Positions 1-8,667 of a DNA stretch of 64,000 bases are shown here, piece by piece. A model generated the notes under the pieces. The model saw only the letters and a list, made by a program, of their open reading frames with translations, searched no databases and was not told the DNA's origin. Position numbers and translations under genes: made by a program. This stretch comes from Bacteroides sp. MSB163 (GTDB lineage: Bacteria > Bacteroidota > Bacteroidia > Bacteroidales > Bacteroidaceae): NCBI RefSeq assembly GCF_036416795.1, contig NZ_CP143867.1, positions 1,054,001-1,118,000 of the forward strand, read 5' to 3'. Each line of letters starts with the position of its first letter. Positions within the stretch are counted from its first letter, which is position 1.

Positions 1-17
1 CAGAAAGGAGGAAACCG

Positions 18-989
18 ATGATGGAAGAGAAAAAAGAAAATGATTTCAAGATGGATACTGAAGACCTCAGATTACTGAATGCCTTCGGGGAAGCACTCGG
101 AGACTTACCTTCGGAAGAAGAAACCCGCGCGGCATGGAATGCTTTTGCCTCCCGGCAAGACGCCCAAAAACGCAGACGCATCATACAGATGTGGACTTCC
201 GGCATTGCAGCTGCCATCGTAGTGCTGGCAGCGCTTATCGTGCCCCGCATTATCAGCGAAGACACAATACAAGATATTGAAATCTTTGCGGCCCTGGATG
301 TTCCCGAAGCAATCATCACCTCGGAAAGCAATGGCAGGATTACTCTTTCAACTCCCCCAGCCACTACCACGCAAATCATTCTGGACGATGGCACACAGGT
401 TACACTCAGCGCCAATTCCCGCCTGGAATATCCTAAACAATTCCCCACAGAGGGGACCCGTGAAGTCCATCTGACAGGAGAAGCACGTTTCGAAGTGGCA
501 AAAGATAGTACACGTCCTTTCATTGTTTCTTCCGGTAAGATGCAGACACAGGTATTGGGCACGGTATTCGATGTAAATGCCTATCCGGGAAAAGTAGCGG
601 CAGTTACTTTATTTCAGGGGCGCGTCCGCGTCAGCGACAAAAAACAAACACGGCAGAAAGACATATTGCCCGGACAGCAAGCTATATTGTCTGAAGATAA
701 TGGTTTCACCATAGCCGAAGCACAACTCACCGCAACGGAAGGATGGACCAAAGGAGAGTTCAGCTTCGATGATGCCGAACTGGCGGAGATTATGAAGTCT
801 GTCGGCACATGGTATAATGCCAGTATCATCTTTCATTCGCCCGACTTGCTGAAACAACGCATTCATTTCCGCTTCCCGCGAACAACTTCCTTGGAAGAAG
901 TAGTGCAAGCACTTAATGATCTGGGAATAGCCAAACTGGAACAAAAAAAGGGAAAAGTAATCATCAGCGATTATTCTCCCAAACATTGA
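18..989 (+). CDS. FecR family anti-sigma factor (membrane-anchored)
   Basis: A 323-residue protein. Residues 1-56 are a cytoplasmic N-terminal part that would bind an ECF sigma factor. One membrane segment lies at about 58-77 (GIAAAIVVLAALIV). A periplasmic FecR domain follows at about 108-205 (motifs ILDDGTQVTLSANSRL and VLGTVFDVNAY), and a C-terminal STN-like region at about 250-318. This layout is typical of Bacteroides FecR regulators, which relay the state of a TonB-dependent receptor to a sigma factor. AAAGGAGG at 4-11 sits just before the ATG at 18; a second ATG follows at once. The partner sigma gene is presumably just left of the window. No TonB receptor follows on the right, so its target is unknown. 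Confidence 0.9.
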   Translation: MMEEKKENDFKMDTEDLRLLNAFGEALGDLPSEEETRAAWNAFASRQDAQKRRRIIQMWTSGIAAAIVVLAALIVPRIISEDTIQDIEIFAALDVPEAIITSESNGRITLSTPPATTTQIILDDGTQVTLSANSRLEYPKQFPTEGTREVHLTGEARFEVAKDSTRPFIVSSGKMQTQVLGTVFDVNAYPGKVAAVTLFQGRVRVSDKKQTRQKDILPGQQAILSEDNGFTIAEAQLTATEGWTKGEFSFDDAELAEIMKSVGTWYNASIIFHSPDLLKQRIHFRFPRTTSLEEVVQALNDLGIAKLEQKKGKVIISDYSPKH

Positions 990-1031
990 TATACAGGGGG
1001 AAGAGCCGGAAAGTTCTTCCTCCTGTATTTA

Positions 1032-1352
1032 CTATTCTACTGTCACAGCCGTACCGCAAGCGGTTACCATCAGCATACTACCGCTTCCACCTACAGTTTC
1101 ATAGTCCAAATCCACGCCTATCACGGCATTTGCTCCGAGAGCTCTGGCGTGTTCCTGCATTTCACGCAGGGCGATATCTTTCGCTTCGCGCAGCACTTCC
1201 TCATAAGAGCCGCTACGTCCGCCCACTACATCGCGGATGCTGGCAAAAAAGTCACGGAATACATTGGCACCGATAATCGTCTCGCCTGAAACGATACCGT
1301 AATAGCGGGTGATACGTCCACCCTCGATAGTTGGGGTTGTTGTTACTAACAT
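1032..1352 (-). CDS. YbjQ/UPF0145 family protein
   Basis: A 106-residue protein matching the YbjQ (UPF0145, heavy-metal-binding-fold) family over its full length. Recognisable parts are the N-terminal TTTPTIEGGRITRYYGIVSG, the central GRSGSYEEVLREAKDIAL and ALGANAVIGVDLDYE, and a final small-residue strand. These proteins form pentamers; their role is not established, and the metal-binding label rests on the fold. The gene is monocistronic and converges with the fecR-like gene. There is no signal peptide or membrane segment. Confidence 0.9.
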   Translation of the reverse strand: MLVTTTPTIEGGRITRYYGIVSGETIIGANVFRDFFASIRDVVGGRSGSYEEVLREAKDIALREMQEHARALGANAVIGVDLDYETVGGSGSMLMVTACGTAVTVE

Positions 1353-1501
1353 AATCTTTCTCTATTTATTTAAGTTATTTGTACCCTATTAGACGCACGA
1401 ATAGAACGAAAAGTTGCAGTAGCGAGAGCTTTTATACCTCTTCATTATAATAAAAAAACAAAAAAGAGAGCACCTATATATGAGCAAAGTCAGCATTTAT
1501 C

Positions 1502-1509
1502 TATCTTTG
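1502..1509 (+). promoter_or_regulatory. Bacteroides -7 promoter box TATCTTTG
   Basis: TATCTTTG fits the Bacteroides primary sigma -7 consensus TAnnTTTG and lies 11 bases before the ATG at 1520, so the leader would be only a few bases. No good -33 TTTG is visible 19-20 bases upstream. The rest of 1353-1519 is AT-rich without a gene. Confidence 0.5.
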
Positions 1510-1519
1510 TGCCGAAGAA

Positions 1520-1861
1520 ATGGAAACAAAGCATTTTATATTTAAAATAATGATGTATCTGGTCGTAGTGCTTTTTGCTCTGCAACCAGAAGATTATAAT
1601 TCCTTTTCCGAGAACGAACCTCCCTTTCTTTGCATCGAACAAAATGAGCATCATTCGCCTGAAGAGTTTAACGATGAAGCTGTTATCTCACGTACACTTT
1701 CTTTAAACCGTGCGCGTAAGCTCTGTGCAGAGACTACGACTACTTATATTTTCTCTACTGAGAATACTAATTTATATCAATATAGTGACGGTAGCCAACC
1801 GTGCAACCTCAGGAGCGTATATTCACCCGAACGCTCCCTACTTTGTATATACCGGCTTTAG
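1520..1861 (+). CDS. Hypothetical small protein with N-terminal hydrophobic segment
   Basis: A 113-residue ORF. Residues 8-21 are hydrophobic (FKIMMYLVVVLFAL), suggesting a signal peptide or anchor; the rest is polar and I recognise no domain. A consensus -7 box lies directly upstream and the gene points the same way as the CNNM gene 87 bases downstream, so the two may be co-transcribed. I chose the ATG at 1520 because it is the first after the promoter. The function is unknown and the ORF could be spurious. Confidence 0.45.
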   Translation: METKHFIFKIMMYLVVVLFALQPEDYNSFSENEPPFLCIEQNEHHSPEEFNDEAVISRTLSLNRARKLCAETTTTYIFSTENTNLYQYSDGSQPCNLRSVYSPERSLLCIYRL

Positions 1862-1948
1862 CACAAGTCCTTCTATTACCGTATTTTTATATTCTATCCG
1901 GGACGAATCATACATTCGTTCCGCTATGTCTAATTAATAAACTTATAT

Positions 1949-2992
1949 ATGGGACTTGTTATATTATATTTAACCATTGCATTATCATTATCATTTTTAT
2001 GCTCCATCCTTGAAGCAGTTTTATTATCTACCCCAATGTCGTACATCTCCACCAAAGAGAAAACACACGGGAAAAGCGCTATTTTATTAAAGAAGTTCAA
2101 ACAAGACATCGACCGGCCTATTGCCGCCATATTATCTCTGAATACCATTGCCCACACCGTGGGTGCGGCCGGTGTCGGTGCCGAAGCAGTAAAGATATTC
2201 GGAGAAGCTTACTTCGGTGTAATCTCCGCCATACTGACTATCTTAATTCTCGTTCTCTCAGAGATCATTCCTAAAACGATAGGCGCCTGCTACTGGCGCA
2301 CACTGGCACTTCCATCAGCCCGTATCATTAATTTCCTTATTATTATCTGTTATCCCCTGGTGTGGTTGTCCGAGCTGATTACCCGTCTGTTTTCTTCTGG
2401 CAAACAAGAATTATCCGTAAGCCGCGAAGAGGTTTCGGCTATGATTTCCATCGGGGTAGAAGAAGGTGTTTTCCAGATGAAAGAAAACAAGATGATACAA
2501 AACCTCATTAAACTGGATAAAGTAAAATCACAATCCATTATGACTCCCCGTACTGTAGTGGCAACAGCTCCCGAAAGTATGTCTCTGAAAGAGTTCTATC
2601 AGGATGGAAAGTATAAGTTTTACTCTCGTATTCCAATTTATAATGATAGCGAAGATTATATCACAGGATATGTGTTGCGGCAGACTGTACTCGAAAAGTT
2701 AGCAGAAGACAGATTCGATATGTGTCTGAAGGATGTGGCCCGCCCTATCCTTTCCTTCCCGGAAAATAGTCCTGTTTCCACGGTTTGGGAACAGATGCTT
2801 GAAAAGAAAGAGCATATTTCAATCTTGATTGATGAATATGGCTGCTTCTGGGGAATTGTCACAATGGAGGATATTATCGAAACAGCCTTAGGTTTTGAGA
2901 TTGTGGATGAAAAAGACTCCGTAACGGATATGCAGAAACTGGCACGGGATAAGTGGCAGAAGAAGCTGGCAGAGGCGAAAATTAATGATTAG
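1949..2992 (+). CDS. CNNM/DUF21 transporter-like protein with CBS pair (hemolysin family)
   Basis: A 347-residue integral membrane protein. A DUF21/CNNM membrane domain covers about residues 1-170 (helices at 2-22, about 62-85, 90-110 and 125-145). A CBS-domain pair follows at about 195-320 (IMTPRTVVATAP, YSRIPIYNDSEDYITGYV, WGIVTMEDIIETALG). The family is called hemolysin or CorC-like by homology; the better-studied members export Mg2+ or related ions. The extra C-terminal CorC_HlyC transporter-associated domain looks absent. The stop codon lies inside the left arm of the long hairpin that separates this gene from sufS. Confidence 0.88.
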   Translation: MGLVILYLTIALSLSFLCSILEAVLLSTPMSYISTKEKTHGKSAILLKKFKQDIDRPIAAILSLNTIAHTVGAAGVGAEAVKIFGEAYFGVISAILTILILVLSEIIPKTIGACYWRTLALPSARIINFLIIICYPLVWLSELITRLFSSGKQELSVSREEVSAMISIGVEEGVFQMKENKMIQNLIKLDKVKSQSIMTPRTVVATAPESMSLKEFYQDGKYKFYSRIPIYNDSEDYITGYVLRQTVLEKLAEDRFDMCLKDVARPILSFPENSPVSTVWEQMLEKKEHISILIDEYGCFWGIVTMEDIIETALGFEIVDEKDSVTDMQKLARDKWQKKLAEAKIND

Positions 2993-3067
2993 CGATTAGG
3001 GGGTAGTGATTAGTGATAACCATCCGCATAGCGCCAATCACTAATCACTACCCCCTAATCGCTAATC
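2987..3067. repeat. Perfect 31-bp inverted repeat built of 7-bp units
   Basis: Arms 2987-3017 and 3037-3067 are exact reverse complements around a 19-base loop. Each arm is a run of about four heptamers (GATTAGC, GATTAGG, GGGTAGT, GATTAGT). The hairpin contains the stop codons of both convergent neighbours (TAG 2990-2992 and, on the other strand, 3066-3068), so it may act as a two-way terminator. Confidence 0.85.
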
Positions 3068-4277
3068 AAAACATCTTACCGACACGTTCGATACCTGTCA
3101 CCAAGACATCGATTTCTTCTTTTGTATTATAGATTCCAAAGGAAGCACGCACTGTTCCTTCTATGCCGAGGCGTTGCATCAGCGGTTGGGCGCAATGGTG
3201 TCCTGTACGTACGGCAATACCGAGACGATCGAGCAATGTGCCCATATCGAAGTGATGAATATCACCCACAAGGAAAGAGATGACACTCCCTTTCGCAGCT
3301 GCTTCACCAAAGATGCGCATACCAGGGATTGTTTTCAATCGCTGTGTGGCATATTCCGTCAATTCATGCTCATAAGCGGCAATCTGATCCATGCCAATGG
3401 CAGAAACATAATCGAGAGCTTTCGCCAGTCCCGTAGTACCGATATAGTCAGGAGTACCGGCTTCGAACTTAAATGGCAATTCATTGAAGGTAGTACGTTC
3501 AAAAGATACATGCTTTATCATCTCACCGCCGCCTTGATAAGGAGGTAACTTATCCAGCCATTCTTCCTTACCATAAAGCACGCCCACACCGGTAGGCCCA
3601 TACACTTTATGACCGGAGAATACAAGGAAATCAGCATCCAGATCCTGCACGTCCACTGCAATGTGAGGAATGGATTGTGCCGCATCTACCAGAAAAGGTA
3701 CATCATGCTTATGGGCAATCTTAATCATTTCCTTGATAGGATTGAACGTACCCAGAACATTGGACACATGTACTACGCTCACAATCTTCGTCCGGTCAGT
3801 GAAAAGCTTCTCGTATTCATCCATCAGGAGTTCGCCGCGGTCGTTCATCGGAATAACCTTCAGATTGATGCATTTCCGTTCGGCCAGCAGTTGCCAGGGG
3901 ACGATGTTACTATGATGTTCCATTACGGAAACAATCACTTCATCACCCGGATGCAGGAATGCTTCACCGAAGCTGGAGGCTAACAGATTGATGCTTTCCG
4001 TGGTTCCCCGTGTAAATACGATTTCATTTATAGAACCGGCATTGATAAACTTTCGCACTGTCTCTCGACTTGCCTCGTGCAGTTCCGTTGCCTGTTGCGA
4101 CAGAAAGTGTACGCCACGATGCACATTGGCATTGACAGAATAATATTCATCCGTTATGGCATCCACTACACAGCGGGGCTTCTGTGTCGTCGCCCCATTA
4201 TCCAAATAGACCAATGGTTTGCCGTACACTTCACGGGATAGTATCGGAAAATCGGCTCTTATCTTTTGAATATCCAT
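3066..4277 (-). CDS. sufS: SufS-type cysteine desulfurase
   Basis: A 403-residue PLP enzyme that takes sulfur from L-cysteine as an enzyme persulfide and supplies the SUF scaffold. The PLP lysine is K224 in FSGHKVYGPTG, the PLP-binding TTESIN stretch is near residue 92, and the catalytic cysteine is C362 in RTGHHCAQPL, the short-loop arrangement of group II desulfurases (SufS/CsdA). It is the last gene of the sufB-sufC-sufD-sufS series, 85 bases after sufD with a repeat-armed hairpin between them. No SufE or SufU is seen in the window, so the sulfur acceptor must be encoded elsewhere. Confidence 0.96.
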   Translation of the reverse strand: MDIQKIRADFPILSREVYGKPLVYLDNGATTQKPRCVVDAITDEYYSVNANVHRGVHFLSQQATELHEASRETVRKFINAGSINEIVFTRGTTESINLLASSFGEAFLHPGDEVIVSVMEHHSNIVPWQLLAERKCINLKVIPMNDRGELLMDEYEKLFTDRTKIVSVVHVSNVLGTFNPIKEMIKIAHKHDVPFLVDAAQSIPHIAVDVQDLDADFLVFSGHKVYGPTGVGVLYGKEEWLDKLPPYQGGGEMIKHVSFERTTFNELPFKFEAGTPDYIGTTGLAKALDYVSAIGMDQIAAYEHELTEYATQRLKTIPGMRIFGEAAAKGSVISFLVGDIHHFDMGTLLDRLGIAVRTGHHCAQPLMQRLGIEGTVRASFGIYNTKEEIDVLVTGIERVGKMF

Positions 4278-4291
4278 ATTAGCTTAGAATT

Positions 4292-4359
4292 ATGAATGAT
4301 GAATGAAGAATTGGCTGCGCCATGTCATGCCGCATGGTAATTCTTCATTCTTAATTCTT
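4292..4359. repeat. Intergenic hairpin with 7-bp unit arms (sufD-sufS gap)
   Basis: The left arm 4292-4312 (GAATGAT, GAATGAA, GAATT units) pairs imperfectly with 4339-4359 (AATTCTTCATTC then related units). The same words recur at 6473-6575. It lies wholly between sufD and sufS and might form an RNA stem that tunes expression of the last operon gene. Confidence 0.7.
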
Positions 4360-4362
4360 CAT

Positions 4363-5706
4363 TTATTTGCATATCGCACAGCCCTGGCACTTATTCAGTT
4401 CACCACGGAAACGTTTCTCTACCAAGAGATGTAAGCGATCTTTCAATACATCCAGACGGATGGTATCGATTACTTCGTTTACGAAGGCGAACATCAGCAA
4501 TAAGCGGGCTTCACGTGCCGGAATACCGCGCTGGCGCATATAGAAGAGTGCATTTTCGTCCAACTGACCAACGGTAGCGCCATGACTACACTTTACATCA
4601 TCGGCATAAATTTCCAGTTGCGGCTGCGTATACATACGTGCTTCACGGGTAGCACAAAGATTCCGGTTCGTTTGTTGCGAATTGGTATGTTGCGCATCCG
4701 GGCGCACCAATACCAAACCGGCAAATGCACCGACTGACTGGTCATCGAGCACATACTTGAAGAGCTCATTGCTGGTACAGTTAGGTACGGCATGATCGAT
4801 ACTTGTATTGTTGTCTACATGCTGATTCTTATCTGCAATGACCATACCGCAAAGGTTGATTTCGGCGCCTTCACCTGCCAGCAATACTTCAGTGGTGTTG
4901 CGGGAAGTGCCGTTATGCAAGGTCATGCCATTCAGCAATACATTGCTGTTGGCTTCCTGCTTCACATACATATTACTGATACGTACGGTACTTGTATGCG
5001 TTTCTTCGAGTTCGTAAAGATCAAAGACAGCATTCTCACCTACGAATACTTCTATTACCTGGGTTGCCAGGAAATTCACGGCATCCATGGCATGGTCGCA
5101 CACCAGCATGCGTGCCTGTGCGCCATCTTCCAATACAATCAATACCCGGCGGTTCACCAAGAAGTTCACGTCACCACGCAGGATGTTTACCAACTGAATG
5201 GGACGTTCCAAAGCGACGTTCTTAGGTATATACAACAGCACACCGTCTTGTGCAAAAGCTGTGTTGAATGCTGTCACTCCGTCTTTTGAAGTGTCTGCCA
5301 GCTTGCCATAGTACTTCTTTACCAGTTCCGGATGCTTCGCCGCCATCTCCTTCAAACTACCGAAGATGACTCCTTCGGGCAGATGTGAAGCAGGTAGCGC
5401 TTTATTGTAAAAAGCATCATTCACTACAAAGTAGAGGGACGTACTCATATTGGGTACATCGCATTTGAATACTTCATAGGGATTTACCGGAATATCCAGA
5501 CGGTTCAGGTTCAACCCATAGTCCGGTTCAAAGAACTTGCTGACATCGGTATATTTATATTTCTCCTGCTTACGGGTAGGAAAGCCAAGCCGCTCGAAGT
5601 CGGCAAACGCAGTGGCACGAGAGGTATTCAGCACCTCGGCACTGTGCTGGCATATCATAGCTTCCGTCTGGGAGAAAAGATCTATGTATTGTTGTTCTGC
5701 ATTCAT
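4363..5706 (-). CDS. sufD: SufD, Fe-S cluster assembly protein
   Basis: A 447-residue SufB/SufD-family protein. The C-terminal beta-helix core carries CSHGATVGQLDENALFYMRQ, the family hallmark (about residues 375-394), and the end has RFRGELNKCQGCAICK, a cysteine-rich tail. SufD pairs with SufB and SufC in the SufBC2D scaffold that builds Fe-S clusters in the cytoplasm and is needed for iron entry. The ATG at 5706 is 3 bases after the sufC stop, so the two are probably translationally coupled. Confidence 0.95.
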   Translation of the reverse strand: MNAEQQYIDLFSQTEAMICQHSAEVLNTSRATAFADFERLGFPTRKQEKYKYTDVSKFFEPDYGLNLNRLDIPVNPYEVFKCDVPNMSTSLYFVVNDAFYNKALPASHLPEGVIFGSLKEMAAKHPELVKKYYGKLADTSKDGVTAFNTAFAQDGVLLYIPKNVALERPIQLVNILRGDVNFLVNRRVLIVLEDGAQARMLVCDHAMDAVNFLATQVIEVFVGENAVFDLYELEETHTSTVRISNMYVKQEANSNVLLNGMTLHNGTSRNTTEVLLAGEGAEINLCGMVIADKNQHVDNNTSIDHAVPNCTSNELFKYVLDDQSVGAFAGLVLVRPDAQHTNSQQTNRNLCATREARMYTQPQLEIYADDVKCSHGATVGQLDENALFYMRQRGIPAREARLLLMFAFVNEVIDTIRLDVLKDRLHLLVEKRFRGELNKCQGCAICK

Positions 5707-5709
5707 AAT

Positions 5710-6462
5710 TTATTCTCCCAACTCCTTCTTAATCCAATCATACCCCTTCTCTTCCAGTTCCAGCGCCAATTCCGGTCCCGCCGTCTTCACGATACGACCT
5801 TTGTAAAGCACATGTACGACGTCAGGTTTGATATAATCCAGTAAGCGTTGGTAGTGAGTGATGACAATGGTGCTGTTCTCCGGTGTTTTCAACTTGTTCA
5901 CACCTTCGGCTACGATACGCAAAGCATCGATATCCAGCCCGGAATCCGTTTCATCCAGAATACTCAATTTCGGTTCCAGCATCGCCATCTGGAAGATTTC
6001 ATTCCGCTTCTTCTCTCCACCGGAGAAACCTTCATTCACCGAACGGTTAGCCAGTTTATTGTCCAGTTCCACAATGGCACGCTTTTCACGCATCAACTTC
6101 AGGAACTCGCTTGCACTGAGAGCGGGCAAATGATTGTATTTACGTTGCTCATTCACCGCTGCACGCATAAAGTTAACCATACTCACACCCGGAATTTCTA
6201 CCGGATACTGGAAGCTGAGGAAGATACCCTCGTGACTACGGTCTTCCGGTGAAAAGTCCAACAGGTTCTTACCGCAGAAAGTCACGCTTCCCTTCGTCAC
6301 CTCAAAGGCAGGATTACCTACCAATACAGCCGAAAGAGTACTTTTTCCGGAACCGTTCGGTCCCATAATAGCATGCACCTCACCTGCTCTTACCGACAGG
6401 TTGATGCCTTTCAATATCTCTTTACCATTTACACTGGCATGCAGGTCTTTTATCTCTAACAT
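5710..6462 (-). CDS. sufC: SufC, Fe-S assembly ATPase
   Basis: A 250-residue ABC-type ATPase without membrane parts. Walker A is GPNGSGKS (34-41), the signature is FSGGEKKRNE (146-155), Walker B is LSILDE (166-171) and the D-loop is SGLD. SufC powers conformational change in the SufBC2D scaffold. It sits between sufB (114 bases upstream, gap filled by a repeat-armed hairpin) and sufD (3 bases downstream). Confidence 0.97.
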   Translation of the reverse strand: MLEIKDLHASVNGKEILKGINLSVRAGEVHAIMGPNGSGKSTLSAVLVGNPAFEVTKGSVTFCGKNLLDFSPEDRSHEGIFLSFQYPVEIPGVSMVNFMRAAVNEQRKYNHLPALSASEFLKLMREKRAIVELDNKLANRSVNEGFSGGEKKRNEIFQMAMLEPKLSILDETDSGLDIDALRIVAEGVNKLKTPENSTIVITHYQRLLDYIKPDVVHVLYKGRIVKTAGPELALELEEKGYDWIKKELGE

Positions 6463-6472
6463 AATCTATTAA

Positions 6473-6575
6473 ATTAAGAATGAAGAATTAAGAATGAAGA
6501 ATATCGCAACATTCTCCACTCCTAACTCTTCATCGTTTTATTTTAATTCTTCATTCTTCATTCTTAACTCTTCAT
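6473..6575. repeat. Intergenic hairpin with 7-bp unit arms (sufB-sufC gap)
   Basis: The left arm 6473-6502 repeats GAATGAA/GAATTAA heptamers and the right arm 6545-6575 carries their complements (ATTCTTC/ATTCTTA). The arms pair almost fully around a roughly 42-base loop. The hairpin fills the whole gap between sufB and sufC inside one operon. Confidence 0.75.
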
Positions 6576-8033
6576 TTATCCTACGCTGCCTTCCAGCGAA
6601 ATTGCCAACAACTTCTGAGCCTCTACCGCAAACTCCATAGGCAGCTTATTAAGCACTTCCTTAGCATAACCGTTCACAATCAGCCCAACTGCGTCCTCCG
6701 TAGAAATACCACGCTGGTTGCAATAGAAGATCTGGTCTTCATTGATCTTACTGGTAGTCGCCTCATGCTCCACAACCGCCGTCTCATTATGGATATCCAT
6801 ATACGGGAAGGTATGCGCACCACACTTATCACCCAGCAACAGAGAATCGCACTGACTATAGTTACGCGCATTATCCGCCTTTTGAGCTACACGCACCAGA
6901 CCACGGTAAGAGTTCTCACTATGTCCGGCAGAGATACCTTTGCTGACAATGGTACTGCTGGTATTCTTACCCAGATGAATCATCTTCGTACCCGTATCCG
7001 CCTGTTGGTAGTTGTTCGTCACCGCCACACTGTAGAATTCAGCCGAAGAGTTATCTCCAGTCAGAATGCAGGAAGGGTATTTCCACGTAATAGCCGATCC
7101 TGTCTCCACCTGTGTCCAAGAGAGCTTACTGTTCGCACCTTTGCAGTTACCACGTTTCGTAACAAAGTTATAAACACCGCCTTTACCTTCGGCATCACCC
7201 GGATACCAGTTCTGTACGGTGCTGTACTTCACTTCGGCACGCTCGTGCACCACAATCTCCACGATAGCGGCATGCAACTGATTCTCATCACGCATCGGAG
7301 CCGTACAACCTTCCAGATAGGAAACATACGAATCATCATCCGCTACAATCAGCGTCCGCTCAAACTGGCCTGTATTACGCGCATTGATACGGAAATACGT
7401 GGACAACTCCATCGGGCAGCGTACCCCTTTCGGGATATATACAAACGAACCGTCGGAGAATACCGCCGAGTTCAGTGCGGCAAAGAAGTTGTCACGATAG
7501 CCCACTACGGAACCAAGATACTTCTGCACCAAATCCGGATGCTCACGTACGGCTTCACTAATGGAACAGAAAATAATTCCTTTCTCCATCAACGTTTCCT
7601 TAAACGTAGTTTTCACAGATACGGAGTCCATCACGGCATCCACTGCCATGCCACTCAACGCCATCTGTTCTTCCAGGGGGATGCCCAGCTTATTGAAGGT
7701 TTTTATCAACTCTGGGTCTACTTCGTCCATACTCTTAGGCGCATCTTTCTTCTTCGCCAACGGATCGGCATAGTAGGAAATAGCCTGATAATCTATCTCA
7801 GGAATACGGAGATGCGCCCATGTAGGCATCTCCATCGTCAACCAGTGACGATATGCTTTCAGACGGAACTCCAACAGCCATTCCGGCTCGTTCTTCTTCG
7901 CAGAGATCAGCCGTACAACATCTTCATTCAGCCCACGCTCAATGACTTCCGTATGTACGTCGGTGGTGAAGCCGTACTTGTACTTCTCCTGCGTTAGTTC
8001 CTTTACATATTTATTGGGTTCTTCGGGTTGCAT
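6576..8033 (-). CDS. sufB: SufB, Fe-S cluster assembly scaffold
   Basis: A 485-residue SufB. Typical blocks are the N-terminal YKYGFTTDVHTEVIERGL, the middle FVYIPKGVRCPMELSTYFRIN, and the C-terminal core with KCGAHTFPYMDI, EHEATTSKINEDQIFY and CNQRGIS. SufB is the main scaffold subunit on which the cluster assembles with SufC and SufD. Its ATG overlaps the cvpA stop by one base (TAATG, 8031-8035), a coupled junction. Confidence 0.97.
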   Translation of the reverse strand: MQPEEPNKYVKELTQEKYKYGFTTDVHTEVIERGLNEDVVRLISAKKNEPEWLLEFRLKAYRHWLTMEMPTWAHLRIPEIDYQAISYYADPLAKKKDAPKSMDEVDPELIKTFNKLGIPLEEQMALSGMAVDAVMDSVSVKTTFKETLMEKGIIFCSISEAVREHPDLVQKYLGSVVGYRDNFFAALNSAVFSDGSFVYIPKGVRCPMELSTYFRINARNTGQFERTLIVADDDSYVSYLEGCTAPMRDENQLHAAIVEIVVHERAEVKYSTVQNWYPGDAEGKGGVYNFVTKRGNCKGANSKLSWTQVETGSAITWKYPSCILTGDNSSAEFYSVAVTNNYQQADTGTKMIHLGKNTSSTIVSKGISAGHSENSYRGLVRVAQKADNARNYSQCDSLLLGDKCGAHTFPYMDIHNETAVVEHEATTSKINEDQIFYCNQRGISTEDAVGLIVNGYAKEVLNKLPMEFAVEAQKLLAISLEGSVG

Positions 8034-8539
8034 TATGTATTAAGTATATATTGTTCTGTAACTTCTTTTGCAGCCGGGAAAAACATTCCCGCAAACGACT
8101 CTATAGGATAATATAACACGGATTCCTCCTTCATTGTTCTATCAATCATCGTATTGTCCGAGTCGATAAACTCGACAACACAGATAAGCAGACTCACCAG
8201 CAGCAGAAACTTCAACGCGCCCAGTCCGGCACCCAGCCAGCGATTCAGCCAACCGAGCGAGACTGCTTCCATCGCCTTCGTCAGCAAAGCCGCTACCAGC
8301 AGGAACAACAACGGAACCACTATCCAGATTACAACAAACGCCAATATCTGTGCAAACGTCATAGAGTCCGTTATCTTAGAAAAGACTCTCTCCGCCACCG
8401 ACACATACAGTGCTTTTGCAGCCAGCAATCCAACAATCAATCCGAGAATGGATGCCAGTTGCTTGATGAAGCCTTTTATAAAACCGATGACCGCTCCCGC
8501 ACCAATCACCACCAACAGGATGATATCTATTATTGTCAT
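8033..8539 (-). CDS. CvpA family membrane protein
   Basis: A 168-residue protein from the ATG at 8539. It begins TIIDIILLVVIGAGAVIGFIKG and has four predicted membrane segments (about 2-20, 28-46, 62-86 and 100-122), the usual CvpA pattern. CvpA relatives affect colicin V export and envelope stress, but their molecular role is unsettled. An in-frame start 39 bases further upstream would put translation inside the 7-bp repeats, so I prefer 8539. The gene joins the infB group to the suf genes: it overlaps sufB by one base and follows infB. Confidence 0.85.
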   Translation of the reverse strand: MTIIDIILLVVIGAGAVIGFIKGFIKQLASILGLIVGLLAAKALYVSVAERVFSKITDSMTFAQILAFVVIWIVVPLLFLLVAALLTKAMEAVSLGWLNRWLGAGLGALKFLLLVSLLICVVEFIDSDNTMIDRTMKEESVLYYPIESFAGMFFPAAKEVTEQYILNT

Positions 8540-8548
8540 AACTATATA

Positions 8549-8667
8549 AATTGACAATGGATAATTGACAATTGACAATTCCTTTTATTATCAACTACCA
8601 ACTATCCATTGCTAAGTCCATTTTACAGATAATTGTCAATTGTCAATTATCAACTGTCAACTGTCAA
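8549..8667. repeat. Intergenic hairpin with AATTGAC heptamer arms (infB-cvpA gap)
   Basis: The left arm 8549-8580 is made of AATTGAC/AATGGAT heptamers and the right arm 8631-8667 of the complementary AATTGTC/AACTGTC type. The loop region 8581-8630 has further weak pairing (TATCAACTACCAACTATC). The right arm runs over the infB stop codon (8664-8666). Confidence 0.75.

Noticed and set aside
1710..2013. Alternative plus-strand frames between the small protein and the CNNM gene
   Set aside because: They overlap the chosen frame or the CNNM start and look like random translation.
1930..2157. Minus-strand frame opposite the CNNM gene start
   Set aside because: Antisense to membrane helices of a recognised family; no independent support.
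6765..7997. Long plus-strand frame opposite sufB
   Set aside because: It has no domain or ribosome site and lies fully antisense to a highly conserved gene.
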